A DNA stretch of 64,000 bases from Bacteroidetes bacterium UBA2364 (GCA_002344075.1 DDTM01000068.1:55509-119508); one strand, 5' to 3'; positions 33,966 through 44,175 are shown, numbered from the stretch's first letter. Notes: generated by a model not told the origin, from the sequence alone. Numbers and translations: made by a program.

Positions 33966-34514
33966 ATGCCTTTTCTATCCCCCCAAAAATACCGTCAAAT
34001 TTGTGTACTCCTGCTGCTGGTAAGCATGGGTGCTCCAATAGGAGTGCCGTTTGCTGTTGCAGGACAGAGCGCCCAACAACGGGTGCAGTGGCTCTCTGCG
34101 GAACTCAATCCAGAGGGGAAAAACCTTATCAAGGACGCAATTTCGGCATCAGTTTCCTTGTATCCTGCAAATACAGACGAGTTTTTGTTGGGCTTTATAC
34201 GTGCCATTCGTAAAACAGATGCCACGGTATGGCTACCCGATCTGAATTTTTCCCAGTCGGATGAGCTTCTTCTGATTCAACTGAAGGCACGCTTATTTGG
34301 CTTTTCGTTGCAGCCACCACCTATTCAGGCTTCGCTTACGGATGCAGGATCGGTTAAATTCCTTTCTTTTCCTCGAACGTTGCCCGCCATCTTGCCGGAA
34401 TCGGTAAAGTCATTACATGCGACGGAAATTGGGGAAGATCCTACTTACTCTGCACTTTCTCTACCCAACTCTTTTCTGTTGGATGCCCACGACGTGTGCC
34501 CTATGGGGCCATAG
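33966..34514 (+). CDS. Secreted protein of unknown function
   Basis: A 182-residue protein with a signal peptide (RQICVLLLLVSMGAPIGV, probable cleavage after AVAG near residue 33). The mature part is moderately acidic, has one cysteine near the end (DVCPMGP) and no motif I know. The ORF has normal codon use for this region and ends 120 bp before secD, which probably has its own promoter. Function unknown. Confidence 0.6.
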   Translation: MPFLSPQKYRQICVLLLLVSMGAPIGVPFAVAGQSAQQRVQWLSAELNPEGKNLIKDAISASVSLYPANTDEFLLGFIRAIRKTDATVWLPDLNFSQSDELLLIQLKARLFGFSLQPPPIQASLTDAGSVKFLSFPRTLPAILPESVKSLHATEIGEDPTYSALSLPNSFLLDAHDVCPMGP

Positions 34515-34637
34515 TCTTTTTGTGACCTGTTTCAAGTAAGTATCCTTTGTGGATTGCACGTTTATGGGATGACTATTGTCAGTCCTGTTCAATCTTTGTA
34601 TTTATTCTATTTATAAACCCATAAATAATAAACCCTT

Positions 34638-36392
34638 ATGAAAGGTGGTTTTAGGCTATATGCGACTATCGGTCTTCTCGTAATCGCATTATTTTATCTA
34701 ATCTATCCCACAACAAAAAATGAGCGCCCACTGAATCTGGGCCTCGACCTGCAAGGTGGGATGCAGGTAACGCTGGAAGTGGGCTTGGAGGCCCTTGTTC
34801 GGGACTTGGCAACCGACCGCGATGAGCAATTTGATAAGGTGCTCAAAGCTGCCGGGGCGAATGCCAGAACCAGTGATGTGGATGTCATCGCTACTTTTGT
34901 TCAGGAGTTTGAAAAACGGGATGCGAATGTGCGTCTGTCTCGGTATTTTCGTAATACCGACGAAGGCATCACCCGCAAATCTACCAATGCCGAAATACAA
35001 ACCTATCTGAACGCACAAGCAGACAAGGCCATGGATGCCGCGATCAAAATTGTACGTGATCGGGTGGACCGATTTGGGGTGGCCGAACCTTCTATTGTGA
35101 AGCAAGGGACTCGCCGTATTTCGGTCGAGTTACCGGGTGTAGCGAATGCAGACCGGGTACGGAAGTTGCTTCGTGGAACCGCACAGTTGCAGTTTCACCT
35201 GATGGCGGAGCAAAATGAGGTAGCAGCTTCCCTCGAAAAAATTGTGGCATTCTATCGCGACGGAGGAAAAAACACGCCTGCGGATACCTCTAAGGCCGCA
35301 AAGGCGGATACTACCAAAAAAGAAACACCAAAAGCCGATAATTCTAAAAATCCATTATTGGCCATCTTTACCCCAGTTGGGGGGACTGCTTTTGGGGTTG
35401 CAGCAAGAAAAGACACTGCTAAGGTAGCCGAGATGTTCCGGCGCCCGGAAGTACGGGCCATGATGCCCGCTGGCGTCGTACCGATGTGGGCCGTGCAACC
35501 GAGTGGCGAACCCGGAAAAGAAGTGTATAACTATCTGGCAGTTCGCTCAAAAGTGGAACTAAAAGGAGACTATATCACCAACGCCGATACCCAGTTCGAT
35601 CAGTTCACCAATGCCCCGGAAGTCTCCCTCACTATGGACAGCGAAGGAGCCGGCATTTGGTCACGCCTTACGGGGGCCAATGTAGGCAAACAGGTTGCGA
35701 TTACGATGGACAATGTGGTGTACTCCTACCCGGTGATTAACGAGAAAATACCAGGTGGTCGTACCTCCATTAATGGTATGGGTAATGTAGAGGAAGCAAA
35801 AGACTTGGTCACCGTTCTACAATCTGGCTCGTTGCCTGCACCAGTGACCATTGTTCAGGAACGGACGGTTGGGCCAAGCTTAGGGGCTGCTTCGATTGAG
35901 GCTGGGAAGTGGTCGCTCATCATCAGTTTTTTGGTGATCGGGATATTCATGATGTTCTATTATCGTTTAGGGGGGGTATTTGCGGTGATTGCGCTGATGC
36001 TGAATGTCGTATTTCTTTTTGGCATTCTGGCCTCTTTTAGTGCAACCCTCACCTTACCCGGGATTGCGGGTATCGTGTTGACGATGGGGATGGCTGTGGA
36101 TGCCAATGTTCTGGTGTTTGAACGGATTAGGGAAGAGTTGGATCATGGGAAAGGCTATAAAGTGGCCGTCCATGACGGATACGCAAAAGCGTTATCGGCC
36201 ATCTTAGACTCCAATATCACCACATTCTTGTCTGCAGCGATCTTATACTCCTTCGGGATTGGCCCCATTAAGGGTTTTGCGGTAACGCTGATGGCAGGTA
36301 TTGCAACCACTTTGTTTACTGCCCTCGTGGTAACGCGGATGTTCTCAGAGTGGTACACCGGAGATGGAAAGCGCACCGTCTCCTATGGTTGA
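34638..36392 (+). CDS. secD: Protein translocase subunit SecD
   Basis: A 584-residue membrane subunit that, with SecF, uses the proton gradient to help pull exported proteins through SecYEG. It has an N-terminal membrane helix, the signature LGLDLQGGMQVTLEV near residues 35-48, the large periplasmic P1 domain, and five C-terminal helices with GMAVDANVLVFERIREE, the conserved proton-relay and RND-type segment. An insertion at about 209-238 is rich in Lys, Thr, Ala and Asp and looks like a flexible linker within the periplasmic domain. The secF gene follows after 64 bp. Confidence 0.95.
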   Translation: MKGGFRLYATIGLLVIALFYLIYPTTKNERPLNLGLDLQGGMQVTLEVGLEALVRDLATDRDEQFDKVLKAAGANARTSDVDVIATFVQEFEKRDANVRLSRYFRNTDEGITRKSTNAEIQTYLNAQADKAMDAAIKIVRDRVDRFGVAEPSIVKQGTRRISVELPGVANADRVRKLLRGTAQLQFHLMAEQNEVAASLEKIVAFYRDGGKNTPADTSKAAKADTTKKETPKADNSKNPLLAIFTPVGGTAFGVAARKDTAKVAEMFRRPEVRAMMPAGVVPMWAVQPSGEPGKEVYNYLAVRSKVELKGDYITNADTQFDQFTNAPEVSLTMDSEGAGIWSRLTGANVGKQVAITMDNVVYSYPVINEKIPGGRTSINGMGNVEEAKDLVTVLQSGSLPAPVTIVQERTVGPSLGAASIEAGKWSLIISFLVIGIFMMFYYRLGGVFAVIALMLNVVFLFGILASFSATLTLPGIAGIVLTMGMAVDANVLVFERIREELDHGKGYKVAVHDGYAKALSAILDSNITTFLSAAILYSFGIGPIKGFAVTLMAGIATTLFTALVVTRMFSEWYTGDGKRTVSYG

Positions 36393-36456
36393 TCTGTCTC
36401 TTTATGTTGTTCAAAAGAGCAACCTTACAATTTTTTGACCCAAAGATTTAAATTTC

Positions 36457-37374
36457 ATGAGAATTCTACATAACTTAGATTTTGATTTTATGGCATATCG
36501 GAAACAAGCGTACATTTTTTCGCTGATTCTGACGGGGATTGCCATTTTTTCGTTGGTCTTTCGCGGATTAGCCGTTGGTATTGACTTTAAAGGCGGAAAG
36601 GAAATGGTTATCGGGGTTTCCGGTACGGTGGATGTGAACCGGATTAAGGCGACATTGGCTCCGGTATTGGGTTCCGAAGTAGAGGTGAAGGCCTACGGAG
36701 GTTCGGATATTCTGGTACGTTCGGCTGCAACCGAGGGCAATGCTTCTCAAGAGGCGGCCACCCTTGCAGCCATCAATAAATTGTATCCCGCCGCAAAAGC
36801 GAAAATGGTTGGGTCGGACGTAGTTGGGCCACGCTTTGCCGAAGACATGCGCCAAGCGGGCATTTATTCGGTGGTAGCGGCACTCATCATGATTTTTGTC
36901 TATATCCTGATACGCTTTTATTCTTATGGTGGTTGGCAATTTGGAGTAGGGGCCTTGGTGGCAACCTTTCATGATGTGACCATTACCTTGGGGCTTTTCT
37001 CGCTCTTGAATGGTATCTTACCGATTCCACTTCAGATAGACCAAACCATTATTGCCGCTTTTCTGACCATTGTGGGGTATTCTGTAAACGACACCGTAAT
37101 TGTATTTGATCGGGTACGGGAATACATGCACGACCTTAAAAGCGAAACCTTCTATAATATCATGAATAAGGCAATGAACAGCACGCTCAGCCGGACAATT
37201 ATCACTTCTATGACAACCTTGTTCTCGGCCATCGTATTGTTCCTCTTTGGTGGGGAAACCATTCGCGGTTTTGCTTTTGCCATGAGTGTTGGCATTCTTT
37301 TTGGGACTTATTCCTCGGTTTATGTTGCCTCTGCTATGGTTTTAGATTTAAAACTACGTAAGAGTGCAAAATAA
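36457..37374 (+). CDS. secF: Protein translocase subunit SecF
   Basis: A 305-residue partner of SecD with the N-terminal helix followed by LAVGIDFKGGKEMVIGV, a short periplasmic domain, and five more helices that include VGYSVNDTVIVFDRVREY. Length and motifs are those of the family. Position directly after secD supports a two-gene operon. A hairpin at 37403-37438 follows. Confidence 0.95.
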   Translation: MRILHNLDFDFMAYRKQAYIFSLILTGIAIFSLVFRGLAVGIDFKGGKEMVIGVSGTVDVNRIKATLAPVLGSEVEVKAYGGSDILVRSAATEGNASQEAATLAAINKLYPAAKAKMVGSDVVGPRFAEDMRQAGIYSVVAALIMIFVYILIRFYSYGGWQFGVGALVATFHDVTITLGLFSLLNGILPIPLQIDQTIIAAFLTIVGYSVNDTVIVFDRVREYMHDLKSETFYNIMNKAMNSTLSRTIITSMTTLFSAIVLFLFGGETIRGFAFAMSVGILFGTYSSVYVASAMVLDLKLRKSAK

Positions 37375-37402
37375 TATATAGTCTTTTAGGCTATTGTCTT
37401 TC

Positions 37403-37438
37403 GCCGGAAGTAGTCTTTCTGAGAAGGCTTCTTCCGGC
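37403..37438 (+). terminator. Hairpin after secF
   Basis: GCCGGAAGTAG at 37403 and CTTCTTCCGGC ending at 37438 form a stem of about 11 bp with a 14-base loop. It lies 29 bp after the secF stop. No strong T run follows, so termination may be partial. Confidence 0.5.
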
Positions 37439-37475
37439 ATTTGTACTATTTATTTTAGACTTAAGCCATCTTAAA

Positions 37476-38576
37476 ATGACTATTTTAACCTTTTTAATGC
37501 TTGGCGCAGGTCTGATACTTTTAGTGTTTGGGGCCGACTATTTGGTAAAAGGTGCTTCTAATCTTGCACTGTCTCTCGGTGTTTCTCCAATTGTTATTGG
37601 GCTAACCATTGTGGCCTATGGAACGAGTATGCCGGAGTTTACCGTCAGCACCATGGCCGCCTATGCCGGATCTGCAGACATTAGCATTGGGAATGTGGTA
37701 GGAAGCAATATCTTCAACGTATTATTTATTCTGGGCGTTTCCGCCCTGATTTCACCGCTCATTGTTCATACCCAATTGATCCGAATAGATGTTCCCGTGA
37801 TGATAGGGGCTTCGCTGCTGTTATTTGCGCTGGGGGTGGATGGTTTACTGGGTAAAATAGACGCTTTGGTCTTAACGGCAGGGGCGATCGGATACACATG
37901 GTTTCAGATATACCAGAGTCGCAAAGAAAAAAATAGCACATTGGGATCGGAGATAGAGGCAGAATTCCCGAAAGCACAACAAGGTTCTCTTTGGGTAAAC
38001 ATTGGTTGGATTATTGCGGGTCTGGTTTTGCTCATTATTGGCTCAAACTGGCTCGTCTCTTCGGCAACAGATATTGCACGTTTCCTTGGCGCCTCCGAGT
38101 TGGTGATTGGCCTGACTATTGTGGCTATTGGAACTTCCTTACCAGAGGTTGCTACCTCGGTGGCGGCCACCCTTAAAGGCGAACGTGATATTGCAGTAGG
38201 AAATGTTATTGGAAGCAATATTTTCAATATTCTTTCTGTATTGGGGCTATCAGGGTTGGTGTCGCCGCACGGCATACGCATTTCTGATGCTGCACTTGCT
38301 TTTGATATTCCTGTCATGGTAGCTGTTGCAATCGCGTGTTTTCCAATCTTCTTTGCAGGCAAAACCATTACCCGTGTGCGGGGAGCACTGTTCTTGCTGT
38401 ATTATGTAGCCTATACCCTTTACCTGATTTTGGCAACCGGGCCGGAAAATGATATGCTTGGCTCTTTTCAAGCCGCCATGTGGTACTTTGCCCTACCTTT
38501 GACCGGCTTAATGCTCATTTGGCTCATGATCGGTGGTGTTCGTCAACAGAACAAGCAGCAAGCCGATAATGGTTAA
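37476..38576 (+). CDS. Calcium/sodium antiporter, YrbG/CaCA family
   Basis: A 366-residue inner-membrane exchanger with about ten helices arranged as two inverted halves. Each half carries the alpha-repeat motifs: GTSMPEFTVS with GNVVGSNIFNVLFILG in the first, and GTSLPEVATS with GNVIGSNIFNILSVLG in the second, including the ion-binding Glu and Asn residues. This fits K+-independent Ca2+/Na+ exchangers of the YrbG type. A hydrophilic loop of about 25 residues (RKEKNSTLGSEIEAEFPKAQ) joins the halves. Confidence 0.92.
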   Translation: MTILTFLMLGAGLILLVFGADYLVKGASNLALSLGVSPIVIGLTIVAYGTSMPEFTVSTMAAYAGSADISIGNVVGSNIFNVLFILGVSALISPLIVHTQLIRIDVPVMIGASLLLFALGVDGLLGKIDALVLTAGAIGYTWFQIYQSRKEKNSTLGSEIEAEFPKAQQGSLWVNIGWIIAGLVLLIIGSNWLVSSATDIARFLGASELVIGLTIVAIGTSLPEVATSVAATLKGERDIAVGNVIGSNIFNILSVLGLSGLVSPHGIRISDAALAFDIPVMVAVAIACFPIFFAGKTITRVRGALFLLYYVAYTLYLILATGPENDMLGSFQAAMWYFALPLTGLMLIWLMIGGVRQQNKQQADNG

Positions 38577-38659
38577 ATTCTCTTAACCGAAAACAAACAA
38601 AGTGGGCACAACCTATTTATTAGAATCTCCGTATGTTAGGTCTTTAACGCATATTGAAT

Positions 38660-38989
38660 ATGGAACTAAAAATTGAAAAACAAGCAAAGGGAACCGTTAT
38701 TTACTTAAACGGTCCTGCTATGGGTGGGCCGGATGGCGCTCGCTTAAACGAAATGTTGCATACGTTGCTGGATGAAGGCGAACAACGGGTTGTAGCAGAT
38801 CTTGCCGATGTTTCTTTTATGAACTCCAGCGGCTTGGGAATGCTCATCAGTGGTATGATTACCATGCGTAATGGCGGAGGCGATCTAAGGCTTTGTAGGG
38901 TGCCAGATAAAATTCGCAATCTGATCAATCTAACAAAACTAAATTCGGTATTCATTAGTTTTGATACTTTAGAGGAAGCCCTGTCCTGA
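38660..38989 (+). CDS. STAS-domain anti-sigma factor antagonist
   Basis: A 109-residue single STAS domain of the SpoIIAA/RsbV type. The phosphorylatable serine motif is FMNSSGLGML at about residues 54-62. Such proteins switch partner kinases or anti-sigma factors according to phosphorylation; no partner is encoded in the window. I prefer the ATG at 38660 to the in-frame TTG at 38654. The gene is followed by a strong terminator, so it is monocistronic or ends the antiporter transcript. Confidence 0.88.
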   Translation: MELKIEKQAKGTVIYLNGPAMGGPDGARLNEMLHTLLDEGEQRVVADLADVSFMNSSGLGMLISGMITMRNGGGDLRLCRVPDKIRNLINLTKLNSVFISFDTLEEALS

Positions 38990-39046
38990 GATACGGATGA
39001 ACTGAAATTTTACAGTTAGGCTCGTCTAAAAAGTTGTATCTTATAT

Positions 39047-39085
39047 AAAGCATCGCGGGGCGTAATTCCGTGGTGCTTTTTTTAT
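39047..39085 (+). terminator. Rho-independent terminator after the STAS gene
   Basis: AAAGCATCGCGGGG pairs with CCGTGGTGCTTT across a short loop and is followed by a long run of T. It lies 58 bp after the stop of the STAS gene and just before purA. Confidence 0.8.
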
Positions 39086-39115
39086 TTTTTTTAGTCACTT
39101 CCAAATCATGATTAT

Positions 39116-40411
39116 ATGCCTGTTTCGGTAGTTATTGGCGCACAGTGGGGCGACGAAGGAAAGGGAAAATTGGTGGACTTGCTCAGTAAAGAGTGTCAAA
39201 TTGTGGCGCGGTATCAGGGCGGCGCAAATGCTGGCCATACCATCATCTGGACTGATGAAAAAACGGGTGTCCAACAAAAATTTGTCCTACATTTGGTACC
39301 GAGTGGGATTTTTCAGGAAGGAGTGGCGTGTGTGATCGGAAATGGCGTGGTAATAGACCCTGTGGCGGTAATGGAAGAAATTCGGATGATTCGGGACTTG
39401 GGGTATGAAGTAGATGGGCGCCTCTTCATATCGCACAATGCCCACCTCATTATGCCTTACCACAAAGCGTTAGACCAAGCAAAGGAACGTTCTTCGGGAG
39501 GAGCAGCGATTGGAACCACGGGGCGTGGAATCGGGCCTGCATACGTGGATAAATTTGCTCGCTCTGGTATTCGCGTGGTGGATTTGTTGAATCGGGACGT
39601 TCTGGCGCAAAAACTAAAGAACGCCATCGAAGAAAAAAATGCCTTGCTAAAACACTTGTATGGCTCCGAGGGCTTAAATGTCAATCAAATCATCGAGGAA
39701 TATGTAGCGTTTGATCAACTCATTGATCCTTTTGTGACCGATACCGCCGAATACCTGAACCTTGCACTAAAAGAGGGAAAAAATGTATTGGCAGAAGGTG
39801 CACAAGGTGCCCTATTAGATGTAGATTTTGGAACGTATCCTTACGTCACCTCCAGTCACCCGACCGTCGGGGGCTGTTGTACAGGTCTTGGTATTCCACC
39901 AACGGCCATCAACCGCATTATTGGCATTGCCAAAGCTTATGCCACTCGTGTAGGAAACGGGCCCTTTCCAACTGAATTGGAAAACGAACTGGGGGAAGAC
40001 ATACGGCGTGTGGGACATGAGTTTGGTGCAACCACCGGGCGCCCGCGTAGAACAGGGTGGCTTGATCTGGTGGCCCTAAAATATACAGCGATGATAAATG
40101 GACTCACGGAGCTGGCCATTACAAAATTAGACGTACTTTCTGGCTTAGAAACCGTTCAGGCGGCAGTCGCTTATGGTTATGATGGTAAAGTCTCGTCTCG
40201 GTTCCCAAGTGAATTGCAAACATTGGCACGGGTGACGCCTGTGTTCACCGACTATTCGGGATGGAAAGAAAATATTGAACATATTACCGACTACAACGAT
40301 TTGCCGGAAGCAGCAAGAAATTACCTGCAATTCGTAGAGTCCTTTGTGGGCGTTCCGATCCGGCTGGTCTCAACGGGGCCTGCAAGAGAACAAACTATTA
40401 TCCGTTATTGA
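39116..40411 (+). CDS. purA: Adenylosuccinate synthetase
   Basis: A 431-residue cytoplasmic enzyme that couples IMP and aspartate with GTP to give adenylosuccinate, the first step from IMP to AMP. The GTP-binding loop IGAQWGDEGKGKLVD is at the start, followed by QGGANAGHT with the catalytic His, GTTGRGIGPAYVDK, GAQGALLDVDFGTYP and TGRPRRTGWLD. Length and motifs are complete. Confidence 0.97.
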   Translation: MPVSVVIGAQWGDEGKGKLVDLLSKECQIVARYQGGANAGHTIIWTDEKTGVQQKFVLHLVPSGIFQEGVACVIGNGVVIDPVAVMEEIRMIRDLGYEVDGRLFISHNAHLIMPYHKALDQAKERSSGGAAIGTTGRGIGPAYVDKFARSGIRVVDLLNRDVLAQKLKNAIEEKNALLKHLYGSEGLNVNQIIEEYVAFDQLIDPFVTDTAEYLNLALKEGKNVLAEGAQGALLDVDFGTYPYVTSSHPTVGGCCTGLGIPPTAINRIIGIAKAYATRVGNGPFPTELENELGEDIRRVGHEFGATTGRPRRTGWLDLVALKYTAMINGLTELAITKLDVLSGLETVQAAVAYGYDGKVSSRFPSELQTLARVTPVFTDYSGWKENIEHITDYNDLPEAARNYLQFVESFVGVPIRLVSTGPAREQTIIRY

Positions 40412-40488
40412 AAACAAAAAAAGTACGTATATTGCTTTGATCCATTAGCAAATTCTGGTGGGTCTGCCATTTTTAGAACCTGTTCATC

Positions 40489-41184
40489 ATGGGAAAAGAC
40501 GCACCTATCCCTTCGTCTTATCTATGGCCCCTTTTTGAGGCCATGAAAATGTTGGCTTCGCCTGACAATGCAACCCCTATGGCCCGATATATGCGGGATC
40601 AATTTCCGTTCTTGGGGCTGAAAAGCCCGGAACGAAAGGCGGTTTTGCGGGATTTTTTTAAAATGAACGGACTTCCGGTTGACTATCGTGTCGTGGTGCG
40701 CGAAATGTGGGATTTATTGCCTCGCGAGTGGCACTATAATGCCATTGAACTGGGAGCAAAATGTAAAAACCAATGGCAGCCCGCAGAATGGCAATTGTTC
40801 GAGTGGTGCATCCTCTCTAAATCTTGGTGGGACACGGTAGATGCGATCTCGACCGAATGGATAGAACCATTCTTTGAGCGGTATCCTGAACAAAAACAAG
40901 ATGTTACAAACCGTTGGTTGTCATCCGAAAATATTTGGCTTCGTAGGACGATTATTATTTTCCAACGTCGTTTAAAGGAAAAAACGGATGTGGCGTTGTT
41001 GGCTCGTAGCATTGCCGAAAATGCAACCTCCGAGGCTTTCTTTATCCAAAAAGCGATAGGCTGGGCTTTGCGCTCTTATGCTGCAACTGACGCTGCTTTT
41101 GTGTCAGAATTTTTGGAAACACACCGCCTTAAGCCTTTGTCCAAACGAGAAGCCTTGAAAGGCATAAACCGACAAACGCCATGA
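40489..41184 (+). CDS. AlkD-like DNA alkylation repair protein
   Basis: A 231-residue all-helical protein of the HEAT-like AlkC/AlkD DNA glycosylase family, which removes alkylated bases. Matches include FLGLKSPERKAVLRDFF near residue 40, WDLLPREWHYNAIEL near 85, SKSWWDTVDAIS near 110, ENIWLRRTIIIFQ near 146 and the C-terminal AFFIQKAIGWALRSYA and PLSKREALK. The key Trp and Asp of WWDTVD are kept. The stop overlaps the next start by ATGA, so the two genes are translationally coupled. Confidence 0.88.
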   Translation: MGKDAPIPSSYLWPLFEAMKMLASPDNATPMARYMRDQFPFLGLKSPERKAVLRDFFKMNGLPVDYRVVVREMWDLLPREWHYNAIELGAKCKNQWQPAEWQLFEWCILSKSWWDTVDAISTEWIEPFFERYPEQKQDVTNRWLSSENIWLRRTIIIFQRRLKEKTDVALLARSIAENATSEAFFIQKAIGWALRSYAATDAAFVSEFLETHRLKPLSKREALKGINRQTP

Positions 41185-41771
41185 ACCAAGAAGGCCCGCG
41201 GTTGGAAAAATTAATCCGGAGGTTGATAGACACACCCGACGTCATCTTGTACGAACCTGTGATTAAAGACAAGGGTGTTTTATCGGTACCGGCTGTGGTT
41301 GGGGATTTGTTGCGGTTTATCCAAGGAACGCCGGGTGTACACTGGCCAGATTTATCCCCGTTTACGTCCAACTCTGGATTAGACCGAAATCGGTTGCGTA
41401 TGATGGTCTTGGTGGCCTATCTGTTACATGACGATTGGTTTCAAGGGAAAGCCCATCTCATGGAACGGATGTTTAAATTGCTTGCTACGGGATTGGATCC
41501 GCTTGCAAAACGAATAGAGGTAAACCGATTTATCGAAGATCCGGACCGGCGGGAAGAATTAATTCGGTACTGTTTGGCGCAATTAGATTTAAGGCCGTCA
41601 GGGGAACGGGTTAATCAGGCAAAGGACCGGCTCCATGCCTTAGATACCGTAGAAGCGGAGCGGGTGCTACAGGCCACAAAAGCCGCCGAAGAAAAGGCTC
41701 GGCGGCTTCGTGAAGAAATTAAACGTCGCTTAGAAGAGGAAGAAGCGGCTGCAAAATCTATGCGCGAATAA
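41181..41771 (+). CDS. Conserved hypothetical protein with C-terminal coiled coil
   Basis: A 196-residue soluble protein. The first 150 residues are helical with an aromatic-rich SPFTSNSGLDRNRLRMMVLV and YLLHDDWF segment; the last 45 are a charged coiled coil (EEKARRLREEIKRRLEEEEA). I do not recognise the family with confidence. Its ATG overlaps the stop of the AlkD-like gene, so it is co-translated with it; whether the functions are linked is unknown. It converges on glnS, with 6 bp between the stops. Confidence 0.7.
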   Translation: MNQEGPRLEKLIRRLIDTPDVILYEPVIKDKGVLSVPAVVGDLLRFIQGTPGVHWPDLSPFTSNSGLDRNRLRMMVLVAYLLHDDWFQGKAHLMERMFKLLATGLDPLAKRIEVNRFIEDPDRREELIRYCLAQLDLRPSGERVNQAKDRLHALDTVEAERVLQATKAAEEKARRLREEIKRRLEEEEAAAKSMRE

Positions 41772-41777
41772 ACGTAT

Positions 41778-44048
41778 TCAGGATGCTAACGCCTCTGTTA
41801 ATATCCGGCGGAGTACTGTTGCATGGACTTTTCCTCCGGAAGCCTGCATGACTTTTCCCGTGAAGAATCCTAATAACTGCGTTTTGCCACTCTTGTATTG
41901 CGCCAATTGTTCAGGAAAAGCGGTTAAGGTGTCTTGCACAAAGCCGAGGATAATGTCCGGATCGCTGATTTGTTGTAATCCTTGTTCCTCAACCACGATG
42001 GCGGGGGCTTTTCCAGTCTCTTGGACTTCTAAAAGCACTTGTTTTGCCGTGGTTGCACCGATTATCCCATCTGCGGTCAACTGAATCAGGGCAGATAAAT
42101 GTGTTGCATTCAAAACCAGGGTTTGTCCGTCGTTCAGAATCTTATTGGCCTCATTGGAAACCCATGCAGACACCGAAGTTGCATCTGCGCCCAGGTCAAC
42201 GGTTTCCCTAAACAAGTTGGTTAATTCTATGCGATGGGTGATGATTTCGGCTTGTCGTAGATCTATCCCATATTGTTGCGCCAACTGTTTGGCAGCCTCG
42301 CTTGCTTCTGAACGGGTAGCCTGGGTTGTGGTTTTTTTCTCTTTTGGTTTGTCAACGGCTTTTCCGGAGGGAGCGAGTTTCTCCCAGCTATCGCGCAACG
42401 TCACAATCCGGTTCAAGACTAAGTGCTCAGGGGTTGAATCCACCGGATCTGGCCAGAAATAACCTTGTCGTTCCAATTGCCAACGGGTTTCAGGTGGGTC
42501 ATGCGCCATGGCAGGTTCCACAAATCCCTGTATTTGCACAAGAGAATTGGGATTTAGATTTTGCTTAAAGTCATCTGTACCATCTTCGGGATCTGGAACC
42601 GAAAACAAGCGGTCATAAAGACGGAAGGTAGCAGGAATAGCTGTTGCTGTAGAAACCCAGTGGATGGCGGTGGCTTTTTTTCCTGTCGTGTCTTGTCCGG
42701 ATTTTGTCGCGGGGTCATAGGTTGCCCTGATTTCGGCGGCACGTCCATCAGCATCATAGATAACTTCGTCGCAACGAATAATGTAGGCCCCTTTTAATCT
42801 GATTTCTCCGCCGGGAATCAAACGTTTCCAGCCTTTAGGTGGGTTTTTGGCAAAATCTTCCCGTTCAATATATAATGTTTTTCCAAAAAGAACTTCCCGG
42901 ACGGAGTGGTCTCCGCCTCCTTTTTCAATGACGTCCGAAGGGAAATTCTGAAGTTGTAGCACCTCGGTTTGGTCTTCGGGCCAGTTGGTCAAAACCACTT
43001 TTAGCGGTTCCAATACTGCCATCCTACGTGGGGCTGAAAAGTTGAGATCATTGCGGATTGCCCACTCTAAGAGTGCAATATCAATACGGTTTTCTGTTTT
43101 GGCTACCCCGATTTTCTCGGCAAAAGTTCTAATGGAAGCAGGGGTGAAACCACGTCTTCTTAGCGCGGCCAAGGTTGGCATCCGAGGGTCGTCCCAGCCA
43201 GAAACATGTTTCTCTCGCACCAGTTGCAATAATTTTCGCTTAGAAACAACCGTATAATCTAGATTCATTCGTGCAAATTCATACTGGTACGGACGAGGGG
43301 CTTCCCAGAGATGCCCCATCAGCCAATCATAGATGGCGCGGTTGTTGTCAAATTCTAAGGTACAGAACGAGTGAGAGATATGCTCAATGGCATCAGAAAT
43401 GGGGTGTGCATAATCATAAAGTGGGTAAATGCACCACTTATCCCCAGTTCGGTAATGACTGGCATGTTTGATACGATACAAAATAGGGTCCCGCATTTTC
43501 ATATTAGGGCTGCCCATATCCCCTTTTGCCCGCAATACATGTGTGCCGTCAGGAAACGCCCCATTCTTCATCCGGATAAACAAGTCGCGGTTTTCTGCAA
43601 TAGATCGGTTTCGGTACGGGCTATCCACACCCGTTTCAATCAAAGACCCTCGATTCTTACGGATTTCTTCGTCGGTCTGAGAATCCACATACGCGACACC
43701 TTTCTGGATCAAGACCAGCGCAAATTCATACATCTGGTCAAAATAATCGGATGCAAAATAGAGGTGTGTTCCCCAGTCATACCCCAACCATTGTATCATC
43801 TCAATAATCTTCTCTACGTATTCGGTTTCTTCGGTTTCTGGGTTGGTGTCGTCCATACGCAAGTGGCAGCGCCCCTGAAAATCGGCTGCAATCCCAAAGT
43901 TTAGTACAATACTTTTGGCATGACCGATATGAAGATATCCGTTCGGTTCTGGTGGGAAGCGAGTAATGATCGTTGGATAGCGTTCTTTTGCAACATCTTC
44001 GCCTACGATGTCGCGTAGAAAGTCTTTAGATAACGTGGTTTCAGACAT
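41778..44048 (-). CDS. glnS: Glutaminyl-tRNA synthetase with YqeY/GatB-like C-terminal domain
   Basis: A class Ic synthetase of 756 residues that charges tRNA-Gln. The HIGH motif is in PPEPNGYLHIGHAKSI near residues 31-46 and the KMSKS equivalent is VVSKRKLL. The catalytic core and the anticodon-binding beta barrels fill about 560 residues, then a Lys/Thr-rich linker leads to about 170 residues (QLAQQYGIDLRQAEIITHRI to the end, including GKVMQASGGKVHATVLRRIL) that match the YqeY/GatB tail domain. The same addition is known in Deinococcus GlnRS, where it helps bind tRNA. Confidence 0.93.
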   Translation of the reverse strand: MSETTLSKDFLRDIVGEDVAKERYPTIITRFPPEPNGYLHIGHAKSIVLNFGIAADFQGRCHLRMDDTNPETEETEYVEKIIEMIQWLGYDWGTHLYFASDYFDQMYEFALVLIQKGVAYVDSQTDEEIRKNRGSLIETGVDSPYRNRSIAENRDLFIRMKNGAFPDGTHVLRAKGDMGSPNMKMRDPILYRIKHASHYRTGDKWCIYPLYDYAHPISDAIEHISHSFCTLEFDNNRAIYDWLMGHLWEAPRPYQYEFARMNLDYTVVSKRKLLQLVREKHVSGWDDPRMPTLAALRRRGFTPASIRTFAEKIGVAKTENRIDIALLEWAIRNDLNFSAPRRMAVLEPLKVVLTNWPEDQTEVLQLQNFPSDVIEKGGGDHSVREVLFGKTLYIEREDFAKNPPKGWKRLIPGGEIRLKGAYIIRCDEVIYDADGRAAEIRATYDPATKSGQDTTGKKATAIHWVSTATAIPATFRLYDRLFSVPDPEDGTDDFKQNLNPNSLVQIQGFVEPAMAHDPPETRWQLERQGYFWPDPVDSTPEHLVLNRIVTLRDSWEKLAPSGKAVDKPKEKKTTTQATRSEASEAAKQLAQQYGIDLRQAEIITHRIELTNLFRETVDLGADATSVSAWVSNEANKILNDGQTLVLNATHLSALIQLTADGIIGATTAKQVLLEVQETGKAPAIVVEEQGLQQISDPDIILGFVQDTLTAFPEQLAQYKSGKTQLLGFFTGKVMQASGGKVHATVLRRILTEALAS

Positions 44049-44175
44049 ATGATTGATGAAATTAGATCATGAGCCTCAATATTTTGGTCGCAAACTAAGG
44101 CATTTGCGCAAGGAGGCGGGGTGCTTTTACAGCAAATTGACCCTTTGAGTAGGTGAAATACCGAAGGAGTTCTGT